A stretch of 64,000 bases of DNA, taken from Ruminococcus flavefaciens (GTDB lineage: Bacteria; Bacillota; Clostridia; Oscillospirales; Ruminococcaceae). Both the position numbers and the translations under genes were made by a program. The stretch covers positions 47,935 through 111,934 of the forward strand of contig CACXEJ010000013.1 in the NCBI GenBank assembly GCA_902766595.1, in the 5' to 3' direction. Positions 42,580 through 51,872 of the stretch are shown here, piece by piece (position 1 is the stretch's first letter; every line of letters begins with the position of its first letter). The notes beneath the pieces were generated by a model. It did no database searches. It saw nothing but the letters and a program-made list of their open reading frames with translations, and was not told the origin of the DNA.

Positions 42580-43769
42580 TATATCACAATGTCCTTTATT
42601 GAAGCGGAGATCCTGCCGATAATAACAGGCATTATCCTGATATTCTCGTCAGCTATCTTAATCCTGCTGCCCTCCGTGTCATTTTTTACGACGATGAGAG
42701 CGTTGCGGTAATCGGCGTCGATGTCGTCAGCGATGTACGACAATATGTTAGTGTCGGCAGATGTAGAGATGTAAGTGAATGAGGCGGCCGAAATGTCAGT
42801 GTCTGCGAAATATACTTCAGGCTTAGGACAGTAGAGGTTATCATTGAAGGAGGTCACGAGCTCGCCGACAAAGTCTGAAAGTTCACTGCCGTCCCTGATG
42901 CATCTATCAACAAAACGTTTCTTTTTGCCGTTATAGTAAACTATGCTGTGCATTCTCTCGTTTTCCGCAAGGAACTGCGAAACAGAGAGGACTGTTTCGA
43001 GGAGAGTGTCAAACATCGGCAGGGTATTTTCAGAGTCCTCGTAGCATTTGAGGTCAAGGAAGATAGTTGAAGGAATATCGACAGGAAGGCTGTATTCCTT
43101 GACGATGAACTTATTCTTCTTTGAAGTCAGCTTCCAGTGTATACGGTTCAGCTTGTCACCGGCGATGTACTCACGGAGGCTGAATACTTCAGAGGGATCA
43201 TCACCGGGCTTATTTTCGGAGAAAACCTCACTCTCATCGTCTATCCTGTCAGACTCTGTTACTTCACCGTTGATCTCGTGGAATAACGGAAGGACCGTTA
43301 CCTCTGTCTGGATATTTTTGCATATCCTGAATTTGAACAATCTCAGAGGATCGTAGATCGTTATCCGTGCGAGCCTGACAACGATCGTACCGCAGAATTC
43401 AGAGCTTATCTGAAAAGTCATACGCTGGGAATTTGACGGCTGGACAGGCATAAAAATATCGAATGTTGATATGCTGTTATTAAAAACGTTGTAATACTCG
43501 ATGCGGGCTTCTGCCTTGCCAACGGAAAAAATGCTTGTATTCTCAACACAGAGCTGGATAGGAAAATCTGTATTCTTGGTGACAGTCTTGTCCTTCAGGG
43601 CAAAATCCGCTTCGATACATCGGCTCGTAATAAAAGTTGTTGTGAACATAATGATCGGCAGAATGAGCATAACAATGAGCAGAACGAGTGCAAAATCCCA
43701 CACATAGAGGATATAGAAGCACGCACAGATTATGATAATGGCAGCGAATAGTATCTTAGTCAGCAGCAT
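42579..43769 (-). CDS. DUF58 family protein
   Basis: A 396-residue protein. Two N-terminal membrane segments (about 5-50) precede a beta-sandwich-like region; the DUF58 core follows with FSLREYIAGDKLNRIHWKLTSKKNKFIVKEY (the conserved GD.....I.W..sar motif) and a vWA-like C-terminal half with IFLDLKC. DUF58 proteins partner with MoxR ATPases. It lies 8 bases after moxR and overlaps the transglutaminase start by one base. Confidence 0.9.
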   Translation of the reverse strand: MLLTKILFAAIIIICACFYILYVWDFALVLLIVMLILPIIMFTTTFITSRCIEADFALKDKTVTKNTDFPIQLCVENTSIFSVGKAEARIEYYNVFNNSISTFDIFMPVQPSNSQRMTFQISSEFCGTIVVRLARITIYDPLRLFKFRICKNIQTEVTVLPLFHEINGEVTESDRIDDESEVFSENKPGDDPSEVFSLREYIAGDKLNRIHWKLTSKKNKFIVKEYSLPVDIPSTIFLDLKCYEDSENTLPMFDTLLETVLSVSQFLAENERMHSIVYYNGKKKRFVDRCIRDGSELSDFVGELVTSFNDNLYCPKPEVYFADTDISAASFTYISTSADTNILSYIADDIDADYRNALIVVKNDTEGSRIKIADENIRIMPVIIGRISASIKDIVI

Positions 43770-43777
43770 ACTTTCCC

Positions 43778-44737
43778 TTACCTCTGCGGAGCTGATATTC
43801 CGGGAACCGGAACTGCACCGAGTATCTCTGTGATGATGCCTGCAGGAGTTGCATCTGAGAGCTTAGCCTTTGAGTTGAGTATGATACGGTGCTCAAAGAC
43901 ATCGCTGCATATATAACCGATATCGTCAGGGATAACGTAATCGCGTCCCATAGCTACTGCGATGCCCTTGGCGATCTGCATAAGAGCAAGAGTACCTCTC
44001 GGGCTGACACCGAGCTTGACGTAGGGGTGATTTCTTGTTGCGGCAGCGAGTTCAACTATGTACTCGTAAATTCTGTCGTCAACATAGATGTTGTCGATGT
44101 ATTCCTGAAGCTGTGTAATGAAGCCAGCGTCCGCAACAGCCTTTACAGAGTCAAGCGGATTGGTATTGTACTTGGATTTGAGGATAGCGACCTCACCGCT
44201 GAAATCCGGATAGCCCATACTCAGCTTTATCATAAAACGGTCGAGCTGGGAGTCGGGAAGATTGTGAGTACCGGCAGAACCGATAGGGTTCTGAGTCGCG
44301 ATAACTGTATATGGATCGGGCAGCTTGTAGGTATTGCCGTCAACAGTGATATTTTTTTCCTCCATAAGCTCGAGAAGAGCAGACTGTGTCTTGCTGGAAG
44401 TACGGTTGATCTCGTCTGCAAGGAAGAGGTTGCAGAAAGCAACACCGGGACGGAATTCAAACTTGCCGTTAGAGCTGTTGTAAACGGAAAAACCGGTAAC
44501 ATCAGAGGGGAGCACGTCCGGGGTGAACTGCATACGGTTATGCTCAAGGGAGAGAGCCTTTGAAAAAGCGAGAGCGAGAGTTGTCTTACCGACGCCGGGA
44601 ATATCCTCGATAAGAATGTGTCCCTTACAGAGGATAGCGAGAAGGACCTTGATAATAATGGCGTCCTTACCGATAACAGCCTTTTTCACCTCGTTGACGA
44701 TAGTGTTGATCTGGTTTGCGTAATAAGAATTATTCAT
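43778..44737 (-). CDS. MoxR-family AAA+ ATPase
   Basis: A 319-residue protein; ATG 44737 has CAGGAGAT upstream and gives the usual N-terminus, so the longer frame from 44803 is not used. Walker A is IEDIPGVGKTTLAL, Walker B FLADEINRTSSKTQSALLE, sensor 1 VIATQNPIGSAGTHNLPDSQLDRF and the C-terminal ASPRG-like GVSPRGTLALM. MoxR proteins act as chaperones for vWA/DUF58 partners. It is first in the operon. Confidence 0.94.
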   Translation of the reverse strand: MNNSYYANQINTIVNEVKKAVIGKDAIIIKVLLAILCKGHILIEDIPGVGKTTLALAFSKALSLEHNRMQFTPDVLPSDVTGFSVYNSSNGKFEFRPGVAFCNLFLADEINRTSSKTQSALLELMEEKNITVDGNTYKLPDPYTVIATQNPIGSAGTHNLPDSQLDRFMIKLSMGYPDFSGEVAILKSKYNTNPLDSVKAVADAGFITQLQEYIDNIYVDDRIYEYIVELAAATRNHPYVKLGVSPRGTLALMQIAKGIAVAMGRDYVIPDDIGYICSDVFEHRIILNSKAKLSDATPAGIITEILGAVPVPGISAPQR

Positions 44738-44812
44738 AAAACATCTCCTGTCTATTTTATCCGATAATAACGATAAAAATAGTGTATTGATAAATATAAA
44801 CACCTAAAATTT

Positions 44813-44841
44813 ATTATATCATAAAATGGTGGTATTTGCAA
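44813..44841 (-). promoter_or_regulatory. Promoter of moxR operon
   Basis: Minus strand TTGCAA (44841-44836), 17 bases, TATAAT (44818-44813), preceded by TGA. The remaining 44842-44996 shows no gene. Confidence 0.75.
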
Positions 44842-44996
44842 TAGAACAATATCAAAATAGTAAATTTAAAGTTTTCTTAACAATTAGAAATTCTCGTCCG
44901 CTGATCTGACGAACGTTTTTTTGCCCCACTATAAATAATCGTAAAAACTGTAGGATATGTGACATTTTAAAGGAAAAAACGTTGAAAGTCATAGAG

Positions 44997-45021
44997 AAAA
45001 GCTCCCGAAAGGGAGCTTTTT
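44997..45021. terminator. Terminator of parE-parC unit
   Basis: AAAAGCTCCC-GAAA-GGGAGCTTTTT, a GAAA-capped 10-bp stem, T-rich on both strands. It lies just past the parC stop on the minus strand. Confidence 0.85.
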
Positions 45022-45023
45022 GT

Positions 45024-47264
45024 TCAAAATGTTAGCTGGTTTGTGTCACCGAGTTCCTTTGCAGGCTTTCCGGCAGCCGGAACGCTCTTTGAACGGTACT
45101 TTTCATACTGCTCAAGCTCTTCGGCAGGAACTATCGAAGCCGAAGCAAGTACAGCATTCTTTCGCAGGGTAATAACCTGAACGCCCTGAGAGTCTCTTGT
45201 TGACTTCGGAAGTATCATACCTGTGTTGAACAGAAGTGCGTGACCGGAGGAAGTACGGAGGATAACATCGCTGTCCTCACCAACGAAAAGTGCAGCAACA
45301 AGCGGCGATTTTTCGGAATAAGCCTTTGCGAGCTTCTTTCTGTTGGTCTTGGTCTCATAGGACTTCATCGGCACCTTCGCAGCCTTGCCGTTCTCGAAGA
45401 AGAACACGATATATCCGCTGTAATCGGTAGTCGGAACGAGAGTCTTGAGGTTCTCGCCCTCGTCAAAGCTGAGCTTGGCAGGGATATAGTCACCCATAAC
45501 GCTTGCCTTTGTGTCGTCAAATGCGCTCGCACGTGACTTATAAGCCTGAGCCTTATCGGAGAAGAACACGAGCTCGGTCTTGTTAGTAGCCTCGAAGCTC
45601 TGACTGATGAAGTCGCCCTCCTTGAGCTTGTGCTCGCTGCTCATTCTGAGGGACTGCGGTGTTATCTTCTTAAAGTAGCCGCTGTCAGAAACGAAGATAT
45701 TTACAGCATAATCAGGAGTATCATCTATCTCCTCACCGTCATCGACGTCAGACTGATAGTAGAACATCGTCTTTCTCGGCTGAGCGTAATTCTTGATGAC
45801 GTCACGGAGCTCATTCACGATAATTTTGCGTATCTTCTTCTTATCGCGGAGGATCTCCTCCATTTCCTCGATGTCCTTTCTGAGCTGATCGACCTCCTCA
45901 ACACGGCGCAGTATGTACTGTTTATTGATGTTTCTCAGCTTGATCTCAGCAACGTATTCTGCCTGTATCTCGTCGATGCCGAAGCCGATCATAAGGTTAG
46001 GAACAACATCCGCTTCGTTCTCGGTCTCACGGATTATACGGATAGCCTTGTCGATGTCGAGAAGAATTTTGGAGAGTGCTTCAAGGAGGTGGAGCTTTTC
46101 CTTTTTCTTTGTCAGGTCGTAGTAGGTGCGGCGCTGAACACATTCCTCACGGAAGGCAGTCCACTCGGTAAGTATCTCACGAACGCCCATAACACGGGGA
46201 GTTCCGGCGATGAGTATATTGAAGTTGCAGGGGTAGCTGTCCTGCAAAGGCGTGAGACGATAGAGCTTCTGCATCAGCTTGTCCGGATCTGTGCCTTTTT
46301 TCAGATCAATAGCTATCTTGAGACCGTCGATGTCAGTCTCGTCGCGGATATAGGATATTTCGCGGATCTTTCCAGCCTTAACGAGCTCGACTATCTTGTC
46401 GATTACAGCCTCGATAGTGGTCGTGTACGGTATCTCAGTTACTTCGATGCATCTTGCAGCGCTGTCATAATTGTACTTGCAGCGCAGCTTGACGCTTCCT
46501 CTGCCGGTCTCGTAGATCTTGGAAAGCTCTGCTTCGTCATAGAGCATAAAACCGCCGCCGGGGAAATCAGGTCCCTTGAGTGTGCTGAGAATATCGCACT
46601 CCGGATCCTTCATAAGAGCGATAGTTGTTTCGCAGACCTCTTCGAGGTTGAACGGACAGACATTGCTCGCCATAGAAACAGCGATACCTGTATTCGAGTT
46701 GACAAGAACGGTCGGGAATGTAGCCGGCAGGAGAGTCGGCTCCTGCATAGTATTGTCGTAGTTCGGGACGAAATCTACGGTCTCCTTGTCGATATCACGG
46801 AAGAGCTCGCCGCATATCTTCTCGAGCTTTACCTCAGTGTATCGGGGAGCAGCGAAGTGCATCTTGCTTGAATACTGCTTTCCGAAGTTACCCTTAGAGT
46901 CGATATAGGGGTGGAGCAGAGCCTCGTTGCCGCGTGTCATACGGACGAGAGTTTCATAAATAGCCTGATCGCCGTGCGGATTGAGCTTCATAGTCTCACC
47001 GACAACGTTAGCCGACTTTGACCTCTCCTTGTCGGGGCTGAGCAGACCGCGCTTGTACATCATATACAGCAGCTTTCTGTGAGAGGGCTTGAAGCCGTCT
47101 ATCTCCGGGAGTGCTCTTGAAATTATAACGCTCATAGCATAGGGCATATAGTTGTTCTTGAGAACATCAGCTATCTGCTCGTTGACAATGCTTCCGGAGC
47201 CCTCTATATAAGCCTCGTGCTTGAAAGCAGGCTTTTTCTTTTCGGTTTCTTTTTTTCTTGGCAT
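45024..47264 (-). CDS. parC: DNA topoisomerase IV-like subunit A
   Basis: A 746-residue protein, shorter than GyrA. The breakage-reunion domain has YAMSVIISRALPEIDGFKPSHRKLLYMM, NPHGDQAIYETLVRM (quinolone-region equivalent) and the active tyrosine in AAPRYTEVKLEKI. The coiled-coil arm (about 370-480) is RRVEEVDQLRKDIEEMEEILR. The C-terminal part has a few beta-propeller-like repeats rather than the full GyrA pinwheel, and no GyrA box is seen, favouring decatenating topo IV. It pairs with the parE-like gene upstream, separated by an acetyltransferase. Confidence 0.88.
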   Translation of the reverse strand: MPRKKETEKKKPAFKHEAYIEGSGSIVNEQIADVLKNNYMPYAMSVIISRALPEIDGFKPSHRKLLYMMYKRGLLSPDKERSKSANVVGETMKLNPHGDQAIYETLVRMTRGNEALLHPYIDSKGNFGKQYSSKMHFAAPRYTEVKLEKICGELFRDIDKETVDFVPNYDNTMQEPTLLPATFPTVLVNSNTGIAVSMASNVCPFNLEEVCETTIALMKDPECDILSTLKGPDFPGGGFMLYDEAELSKIYETGRGSVKLRCKYNYDSAARCIEVTEIPYTTTIEAVIDKIVELVKAGKIREISYIRDETDIDGLKIAIDLKKGTDPDKLMQKLYRLTPLQDSYPCNFNILIAGTPRVMGVREILTEWTAFREECVQRRTYYDLTKKKEKLHLLEALSKILLDIDKAIRIIRETENEADVVPNLMIGFGIDEIQAEYVAEIKLRNINKQYILRRVEEVDQLRKDIEEMEEILRDKKKIRKIIVNELRDVIKNYAQPRKTMFYYQSDVDDGEEIDDTPDYAVNIFVSDSGYFKKITPQSLRMSSEHKLKEGDFISQSFEATNKTELVFFSDKAQAYKSRASAFDDTKASVMGDYIPAKLSFDEGENLKTLVPTTDYSGYIVFFFENGKAAKVPMKSYETKTNRKKLAKAYSEKSPLVAALFVGEDSDVILRTSSGHALLFNTGMILPKSTRDSQGVQVITLRKNAVLASASIVPAEELEQYEKYRSKSVPAAGKPAKELGDTNQLTF

Positions 47265-47747
47265 TTAATCAGATCCTCCTTTGGAGTCGAGATGCTTGAT
47301 CATATAGTCATAACACAGCTTGTCGCCGTTCGGGGAGTCGATAATGTTGTAGCTTACTTCACTGTAGCCATTCCTGAGGTATATACTTTTGGCTGAAAGC
47401 GAAGCGCTCAGCTCAGCGGTGCTGAATTTCTGCGAAATGAGCTTCTCAGCGAATTCCATAAGCATTCTGCCGAAGCCTTTTCCCTGATGCTCAGGAAGCA
47501 CGAACAAGCGGTTGATCTCGTTGTCATTCACCGTTACTGTTCCGGCAGGAGAGCCGTTTTCGTCCAAAACAAGCCATACGCAGCCAGTTTCGATATCGCA
47601 TACTATCTTTTCTTTGCTGTGGTGCTGCGAAAAGAACTCGACAGCGCCGGCAGGGTAATAGTGCGGATATACAGCTCTTATCGTTGTCTGTGTTATGTCG
47701 TAAACGGCGTCTGTGTCATTCAGCGACGCTTTTATTATCTCACTCAT
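47265..47747 (-). CDS. GNAT acetyltransferase between parE and parC
   Basis: A 160-residue protein with the GNAT fold. The acetyl-CoA loop is NRLFVLPEHQGKGFGRMLMEFAEKLI, the N-terminal strand is SEIIKASLNDTDAVYDITQTTI, and the end has AKSIYLRNGYSEVSY. The target is unknown. It is packed with 3 bases after parE and none before parC, so all three are on one mRNA, but nothing in the sequence shows that it acts on the topoisomerase. Confidence 0.87.
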   Translation of the reverse strand: MSEIIKASLNDTDAVYDITQTTIRAVYPHYYPAGAVEFFSQHHSKEKIVCDIETGCVWLVLDENGSPAGTVTVNDNEINRLFVLPEHQGKGFGRMLMEFAEKLISQKFSTAELSASLSAKSIYLRNGYSEVSYNIIDSPNGDKLCYDYMIKHLDSKGGSD

Positions 47748-47750
47748 AGA

Positions 47751-49730
47751 TCAGCTGATATCAGCGAGTTCAAGATAATCCGCGCCGTATTCGGAAATGT
47801 AGTCCTTACGTCCCTGAAGGTCATCACCGAGAAGCATCTCGAATATCTCAGCGGACTCCCTGATATCATTGACAGTTACCTTGATAAGACGGCGGGTATC
47901 GGGATTCATAGTTGTAAGGCTCATCATATCGGGCTCATTCTCACCGAGACCTTTCGAGCGCTGTATAGTATGCTTTTTGTCGCCGATCTCACTGAGGATA
48001 CGCTGCTTTTCCTGTTCCGTGTAAGCGAAGTAGGTCTTCTCCTTGGTGTTTATCTCAAAGAGGGGAGACTCCGCGATGTAGACGTAGCCCTCGCTGATAA
48101 GCGTAGGAGTCAGGCGGTAGAGCATAGTGAGGATAAGTGTGCGTATCTGGAAACCGTCCACGTCCGCATCGGTACAGATGACTATCTTGCTCCAGCGGAA
48201 GTTGTCGATATTGAAGGTTGAGAGTTCCTTGTTAGCCTTTGCAGTTACCTCGACTCCACAGCCGAGTACCTTGATGAGATCGGTGATTATCTCGCTCTTG
48301 AAGATCTTGGCGTAGTCGGCTTTGAGGCAGTTGAGTATCTTTCCGCGGACAGGTATAACAGCCTGAAATTCCGCGTCACGGGCGAGCTTTACAGAACCGA
48401 GAGCCGAGTCGCCCTCAACGATGTATATCTCGCGCCTTGCAACGTCCTTTGTGCGGCAGTCAACGAATTTCTCGACCATATTTGCGAGGTCGATAGTGCC
48501 TGTCAGCTTCTTTTTGACGTTGAGACGAACCTTTTCCGCATTCTCACGGCTTCTCTTGTTTATGAGTATCTGTTCAGCTATTTTCTGAGCTTCATCGGGA
48601 TTTTCTATGAAGTACACCTCAAGCTGGTGGCGGAGGAACTCAGTCATAGCCTCACGAATGAATTTATTGGTAATAGCCTTTTTGGTCTGGTTAGCGTAGG
48701 AGGTCTGAGTAGAGAATGACGAGGAAACAAGTATCAGACATTCCTCAACGTCGGCATAGGTTATCTTACTCTCATTCTTCTGGTAGCCGTTTATAGATTT
48801 TATATAAGCGTCGATCTGAGCCTGAAAAGCGCGCTTTACAGCTTCGGCAGGCGAACCGCCGTGCTCAAGGAAGCTGGAGTTATGGTAATACTCAGTCAGC
48901 TTAGCCTTATTTGAAAATGTCAGCGCAACATCGAGCTTTACCTTGTATTCCGGCTTGTCGTCACGGTCTCTGCCCTTTTTCTCGGCAGTCCAGTGCTGAA
49001 TGGAGCTGAGAGTATTTTCGCCGGCAATCTCCTGAACGTACTCGGTGATACCAGATTCGTAGAAGAACTCCTGTTCATTGAAGCCGCCGGCTTCATTTTC
49101 GGAGCGGAACAGGAAGAGTATATTCGGATTTACGATAGCCTGTCTCTTGAGGATATCACAGAAATACTCGTCAGAAACGTCAATATCTGTAAAAACTTCG
49201 AGGTCAGGACGCCAGCGTGTTTTTGTGCCGGTCTGCTTCTTTTTGCAGGGCTCTTTTTTCAGACCGCCGACATTGTTTCCCTTTTCAAAGTGCAGCTCGT
49301 ACCTGAAGCCGTCACGAATGACCTCAACGTCCATAAATTCCGATGAAAACTGCGTCGAGCAGAGTCCGAGACCGTTGAGACCGAGGGAGTATTCATATGA
49401 CTCAGCAGAAGTATCGTACTTACCGCCGGCATAGAGCTCGCAATAAACGAGTTCCCAGTTATAGCGCTTTTCATTGTTGTTGTAGTCAACGGGGCAGCCG
49501 CGTCCGAAGTCCTCGACCTCGATAACGTTGTCACGGTAGTGGGTAATGATGATCTTATTGCCGTAGCCCTCACGCGCTTCATCGATCGAGTTTGAGATGA
49601 CTTCAAAGATAGAGTGTTCGCAGCCGTCGAGACCGTCTGAGCCGAAAATAACAGCCGGACGCTTGCGGACTCTGTCAGCGCCCTTGAGCATTGAAATACT
49701 GTCGTTGCCGTAATCCTGTTTCTTAGCCAT
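47751..49730 (-). CDS. parE: DNA topoisomerase IV-like subunit B
   Basis: A 659-residue protein. The GHKL ATPase part has FEVISNSIDEAREGYG, VEDFGRGCPVDYN and YEYSLGLNGLGLCSTQFSS. The Toprim domain has IVEGDSALGSVKLARD and CTDADVDGFQIRTLIL, and the C-terminus shows QRSKGLGENEPDMM. It powers strand passage with the ParC-like subunit. Leftward unit parE-GNAT-parC with its own promoter upstream. Confidence 0.9.
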   Translation of the reverse strand: MAKKQDYGNDSISMLKGADRVRKRPAVIFGSDGLDGCEHSIFEVISNSIDEAREGYGNKIIITHYRDNVIEVEDFGRGCPVDYNNNEKRYNWELVYCELYAGGKYDTSAESYEYSLGLNGLGLCSTQFSSEFMDVEVIRDGFRYELHFEKGNNVGGLKKEPCKKKQTGTKTRWRPDLEVFTDIDVSDEYFCDILKRQAIVNPNILFLFRSENEAGGFNEQEFFYESGITEYVQEIAGENTLSSIQHWTAEKKGRDRDDKPEYKVKLDVALTFSNKAKLTEYYHNSSFLEHGGSPAEAVKRAFQAQIDAYIKSINGYQKNESKITYADVEECLILVSSSFSTQTSYANQTKKAITNKFIREAMTEFLRHQLEVYFIENPDEAQKIAEQILINKRSRENAEKVRLNVKKKLTGTIDLANMVEKFVDCRTKDVARREIYIVEGDSALGSVKLARDAEFQAVIPVRGKILNCLKADYAKIFKSEIITDLIKVLGCGVEVTAKANKELSTFNIDNFRWSKIVICTDADVDGFQIRTLILTMLYRLTPTLISEGYVYIAESPLFEINTKEKTYFAYTEQEKQRILSEIGDKKHTIQRSKGLGENEPDMMSLTTMNPDTRRLIKVTVNDIRESAEIFEMLLGDDLQGRKDYISEYGADYLELADIS

Positions 49731-49768
49731 TTATCTCTTCCTTTCGTTAAATCAGAACATTCTTTATA

Positions 49769-49797
49769 ATGATACCACATTTCGGATATTTTTGCAA
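49769..49797 (-). promoter_or_regulatory. Possible parE promoter
   Basis: Minus strand TTGCAA (49797-49792), 17 bases, TATCAT (49774-49769) preceded by TGG. Confidence 0.55.
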
Positions 49798-49799
49798 GT

Positions 49800-49830
49800 A
49801 TAAAAATAAAAGCGGCAAAAAATTGCCGCA
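49800..49830 (-). terminator. uppP terminator
   Basis: On the minus strand GCGGCA (49829-49824) pairs with TGCCGC (49817-49812), followed by TTTTATTTTTA. Confidence 0.8.
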
Positions 49831-49838
49831 AATAGGTC

Positions 49839-50687
49839 TCAGACAAGGGAAAAATATAGGATAACAAGGGCACCGAGAACAATTCTGTACCAGCCGAAAA
49901 CCTTGAAATCGTGCTTTTTGATGTAGTCCATAAGGAACTTGATTACAAAAATCGAAACAACGAACGCAACGATCATACCAGTTGCGAGAACTGCTACCTC
50001 TCCGCTGCTGAAGCTGCCGTCATACTTGAGGAGCTTGAGGAGACTTGCACCGAACATTACCGGTATAGCAAGGTAGAATGTAAACTCAGCGGCAACAACT
50101 CTCGAAACGCCGATAAGGAGAGCTCCGACGATTGTTGCGCCGGAACGCGATGTGCCCGGAAAAACTGCCGCAAGAAGCTGGAAACAGCCGATGATGAACG
50201 CTGCTTTGTAGGTGAGCTCGTTTATCGAGTTGATCTTGGGAGTCTTGTTCTTGTTCCAGTTTTCTACAACTATGAAAGCGATACCGAAAACTATGAGTGC
50301 GATACTAACTGTCCACGCATTATAAAGGTGTTCATCTATCCAGTCGTCAAGGGTAAGGCCGACAATAATTGCAGGGATACAGGCAACGAGCACCTTGAAC
50401 CACATAACGAATATGTCCTTCTTAACATATGCTCCGAAGCCATTGTCGCTGAGAGGAGCATTGTTGTTCTTTTTACCGAATGGGAAAAGCTTGCTCCAGA
50501 AAATGACAACGACAGCCATTATAGCACCGAGCTGAATAACAACATCAAACATTTCCTTGAAATCGTCAGATTTATCGAGATTAACGAATTCCTGAACAAG
50601 TATGAGATGTCCGGTACTGCTGATAGGGAGCCATTCGGTTATGCCCTCAACGATACCAAGAAAGATTGTCTTAAGTATTTCGATCAT
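49839..50687 (-). CDS. uppP: Undecaprenyl-diphosphatase
   Basis: A 282-residue integral membrane protein of the BacA/UppP family. Catalytic motifs are [21 protein letters not shown] near the N-terminus and [11 protein letters not shown] in the second half. About eight membrane segments are seen. It recycles the undecaprenyl lipid carrier for peptidoglycan synthesis and gives background bacitracin resistance. It is a single gene with a consensus promoter and its own terminator. Confidence 0.96.
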   Translation of the reverse strand: MIEILKTIFLGIVEGITEWLPISSTGHLILVQEFVNLDKSDDFKEMFDVVIQLGAIMAVVVIFWSKLFPFGKKNNNAPLSDNGFGAYVKKDIFVMWFKVLVACIPAIIVGLTLDDWIDEHLYNAWTVSIALIVFGIAFIVVENWNKNKTPKINSINELTYKAAFIIGCFQLLAAVFPGTSRSGATIVGALLIGVSRVVAAEFTFYLAIPVMFGASLLKLLKYDGSFSSGEVAVLATGMIVAFVVSIFVIKFLMDYIKKHDFKVFGWYRIVLGALVILYFSLV

Positions 50688-50729
50688 ATGTATATTTCCT
50701 TTCAGGTCGATAAAATTGATACAAACGAC

Positions 50730-50758
50730 ATTATAACATATAAAATTGCCTATGTCAA
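50730..50758 (-). promoter_or_regulatory. uppP promoter
   Basis: Minus strand TTGACA (50758-50753), 17 bases, TATAAT (50735-50730), a perfect consensus whose -35 overlaps the stop end of the Crp/Fnr gene. Confidence 0.85.
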
Positions 50759-51423
50759 ATATCCTGTTCTTTCGGGCGTACCAGTCTGAACTTCCGCTTT
50801 GAGATTGTTAATACACCTTTGTTTTTAAGCCGAGTCATCTCGCGCTGGAGAGCGCTGCGGTTGACGCAGAGGTAATCGGAGAGAGCTGTGGTCGAGAACG
50901 GTATCTGCGGCGTTTTGCCTTCGGGGGTCTTATCCTCGATTATCTGGAGGCAGCTTATCAGCTTATCCTCAATAGTCCTCTGACTCAGAACTTCGATACG
51001 TTCACTCAGATTTATAGCCTTTTCGGACATAAGTCCGAGCAGGTTTTCGACGACTCTCGAGTGGCACGGACAGGCATTCTCACATCTTTTGGTAATCTCC
51101 GAACGCCTTACAAACATAACCTCGCAGTCAGTTTCGCTGACTATTTCAATAACGCTCCTTATCGACGGAGAATAAGTGAAAAAAGCTCCGAAAACGCTCT
51201 GTTCACCGAGTGCCTCAACAATTGTGCGGACACCGTTTATATCGTACCTCTCGACAACAGCTCTGCCGCTGAGTATAATGCCTATGCGGTCGCTTTCCCG
51301 CGAGAATTCAGCAATACGGCTGCCGGACTTGTACTTCCTTATATCGGGATTGAAGCAGCTCATCATACGGCGGCAGTCGGACTGGTCAACGCCCTTAAAC
51401 AATATGTTATCTTCCGGTAACAT
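50755..51423 (-). CDS. Crp/Fnr-family transcription regulator
   Basis: A 222-residue protein. A cyclic-nucleotide-binding-like N-domain (about 15-130) has [41 protein letters not shown], without the exact cAMP-contact set of [14 protein letters not shown] cluster (about residues 115-125) holds three cysteines near the start of the dimer helix. A winged helix follows with [31 protein letters not shown]. It may sense redox state or a small molecule. It is divergent from the NrdD-like and reverse rubrerythrin genes, which fits control of oxidative-stress genes. Confidence 0.85.
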   Translation of the reverse strand: MLPEDNILFKGVDQSDCRRMMSCFNPDIRKYKSGSRIAEFSRESDRIGIILSGRAVVERYDINGVRTIVEALGEQSVFGAFFTYSPSIRSVIEIVSETDCEVMFVRRSEITKRCENACPCHSRVVENLLGLMSEKAINLSERIEVLSQRTIEDKLISCLQIIEDKTPEGKTPQIPFSTTALSDYLCVNRSALQREMTRLKNKGVLTISKRKFRLVRPKEQDI

Positions 51424-51437
51424 AAAAAATTCCTCCT

Positions 51438-51453
51438 TGTTGCAATTGCAACA
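51438..51453. promoter_or_regulatory. 16-bp palindrome, likely Crp/Fnr operator
   Basis: TGTTGCAATTGCAACA is a perfect 16-bp palindrome just before the regulator's ribosome site. It lies about 20 bases downstream of the regulator's predicted start. It also contains TTGCAA (51446-51451), the -35 of a possible rightward promoter with TATGAT (51470-51475) at 18 bases. Confidence 0.65.
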
Positions 51454-51470
51454 GATTTTTCACAAGTTTT

Positions 51471-51499
51471 ATGATACAATATTTTCAGACAAAAGTCAA
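51471..51499 (-). promoter_or_regulatory. Promoter of Crp/Fnr gene
   Basis: Minus strand TTGACT (51499-51494), 17 bases, TATCAT (51476-51471). The palindrome 51438-51453 lies downstream of its start site, suiting autorepression. Confidence 0.65.
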
Positions 51500-51560
51500 T
51501 ATTTATTTTTATTTGTCTGTCTGAACTCAACAGTTCTCACTAAAACAGGAGGTAATACAT

Positions 51561-51824
51561 ATGAAAGTAAACGTTATCGGCGAACAGATCTCTCAGGACG
51601 AGATAAATGCCTACATAGAGTACGGCAAAAAGAAGTACAGCGACAGAGAGATCATTGGTATGACTGTCAAGATCGACGGTGAATATGTTGATCTCCAGTA
51701 TGACTTCAAGAATATCCCGTTTGACCGTATTAGAAGAATAACCGGCTATCTCGTCGGTACACTCGACAGATTTAACAACGGCAAGCGTGCTGAGGAGCAC
51801 GACAGAGTTAAGCACAGTGTATGA
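51561..51824 (+). CDS. Small protein resembling the NrdD C-terminus
   Basis: An 87-residue protein behind AGGAGG (51547-51552). The second half RIRRITGYLVGTLDRFNNGKRAEEHDRVKH follows the pattern of the anaerobic ribonucleotide reductase C-terminus (RxxGYLG...RF..GK..E..DRV.H) but lacks the glycyl-radical and zinc-cysteine motifs. Similar small proteins in ruminococci are often labelled NrdD. Function unknown. It lies 48 bases ahead of reverse rubrerythrin, in the same direction, and divergent from a Crp/Fnr gene. Confidence 0.65.
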   Translation: MKVNVIGEQISQDEINAYIEYGKKKYSDREIIGMTVKIDGEYVDLQYDFKNIPFDRIRRITGYLVGTLDRFNNGKRAEEHDRVKHSV

Positions 51825-51872
51825 ATGCCGGAATTACCGGCTTTATAATAATACTACGGAGGTAAAGGAATT

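Noticed and set aside
45630-46871. 413-codon frame antisense to parC
   Set aside because: It is a shadow of strong codon bias in parC; it has no ribosome site and the opposite frame is a certain gene.
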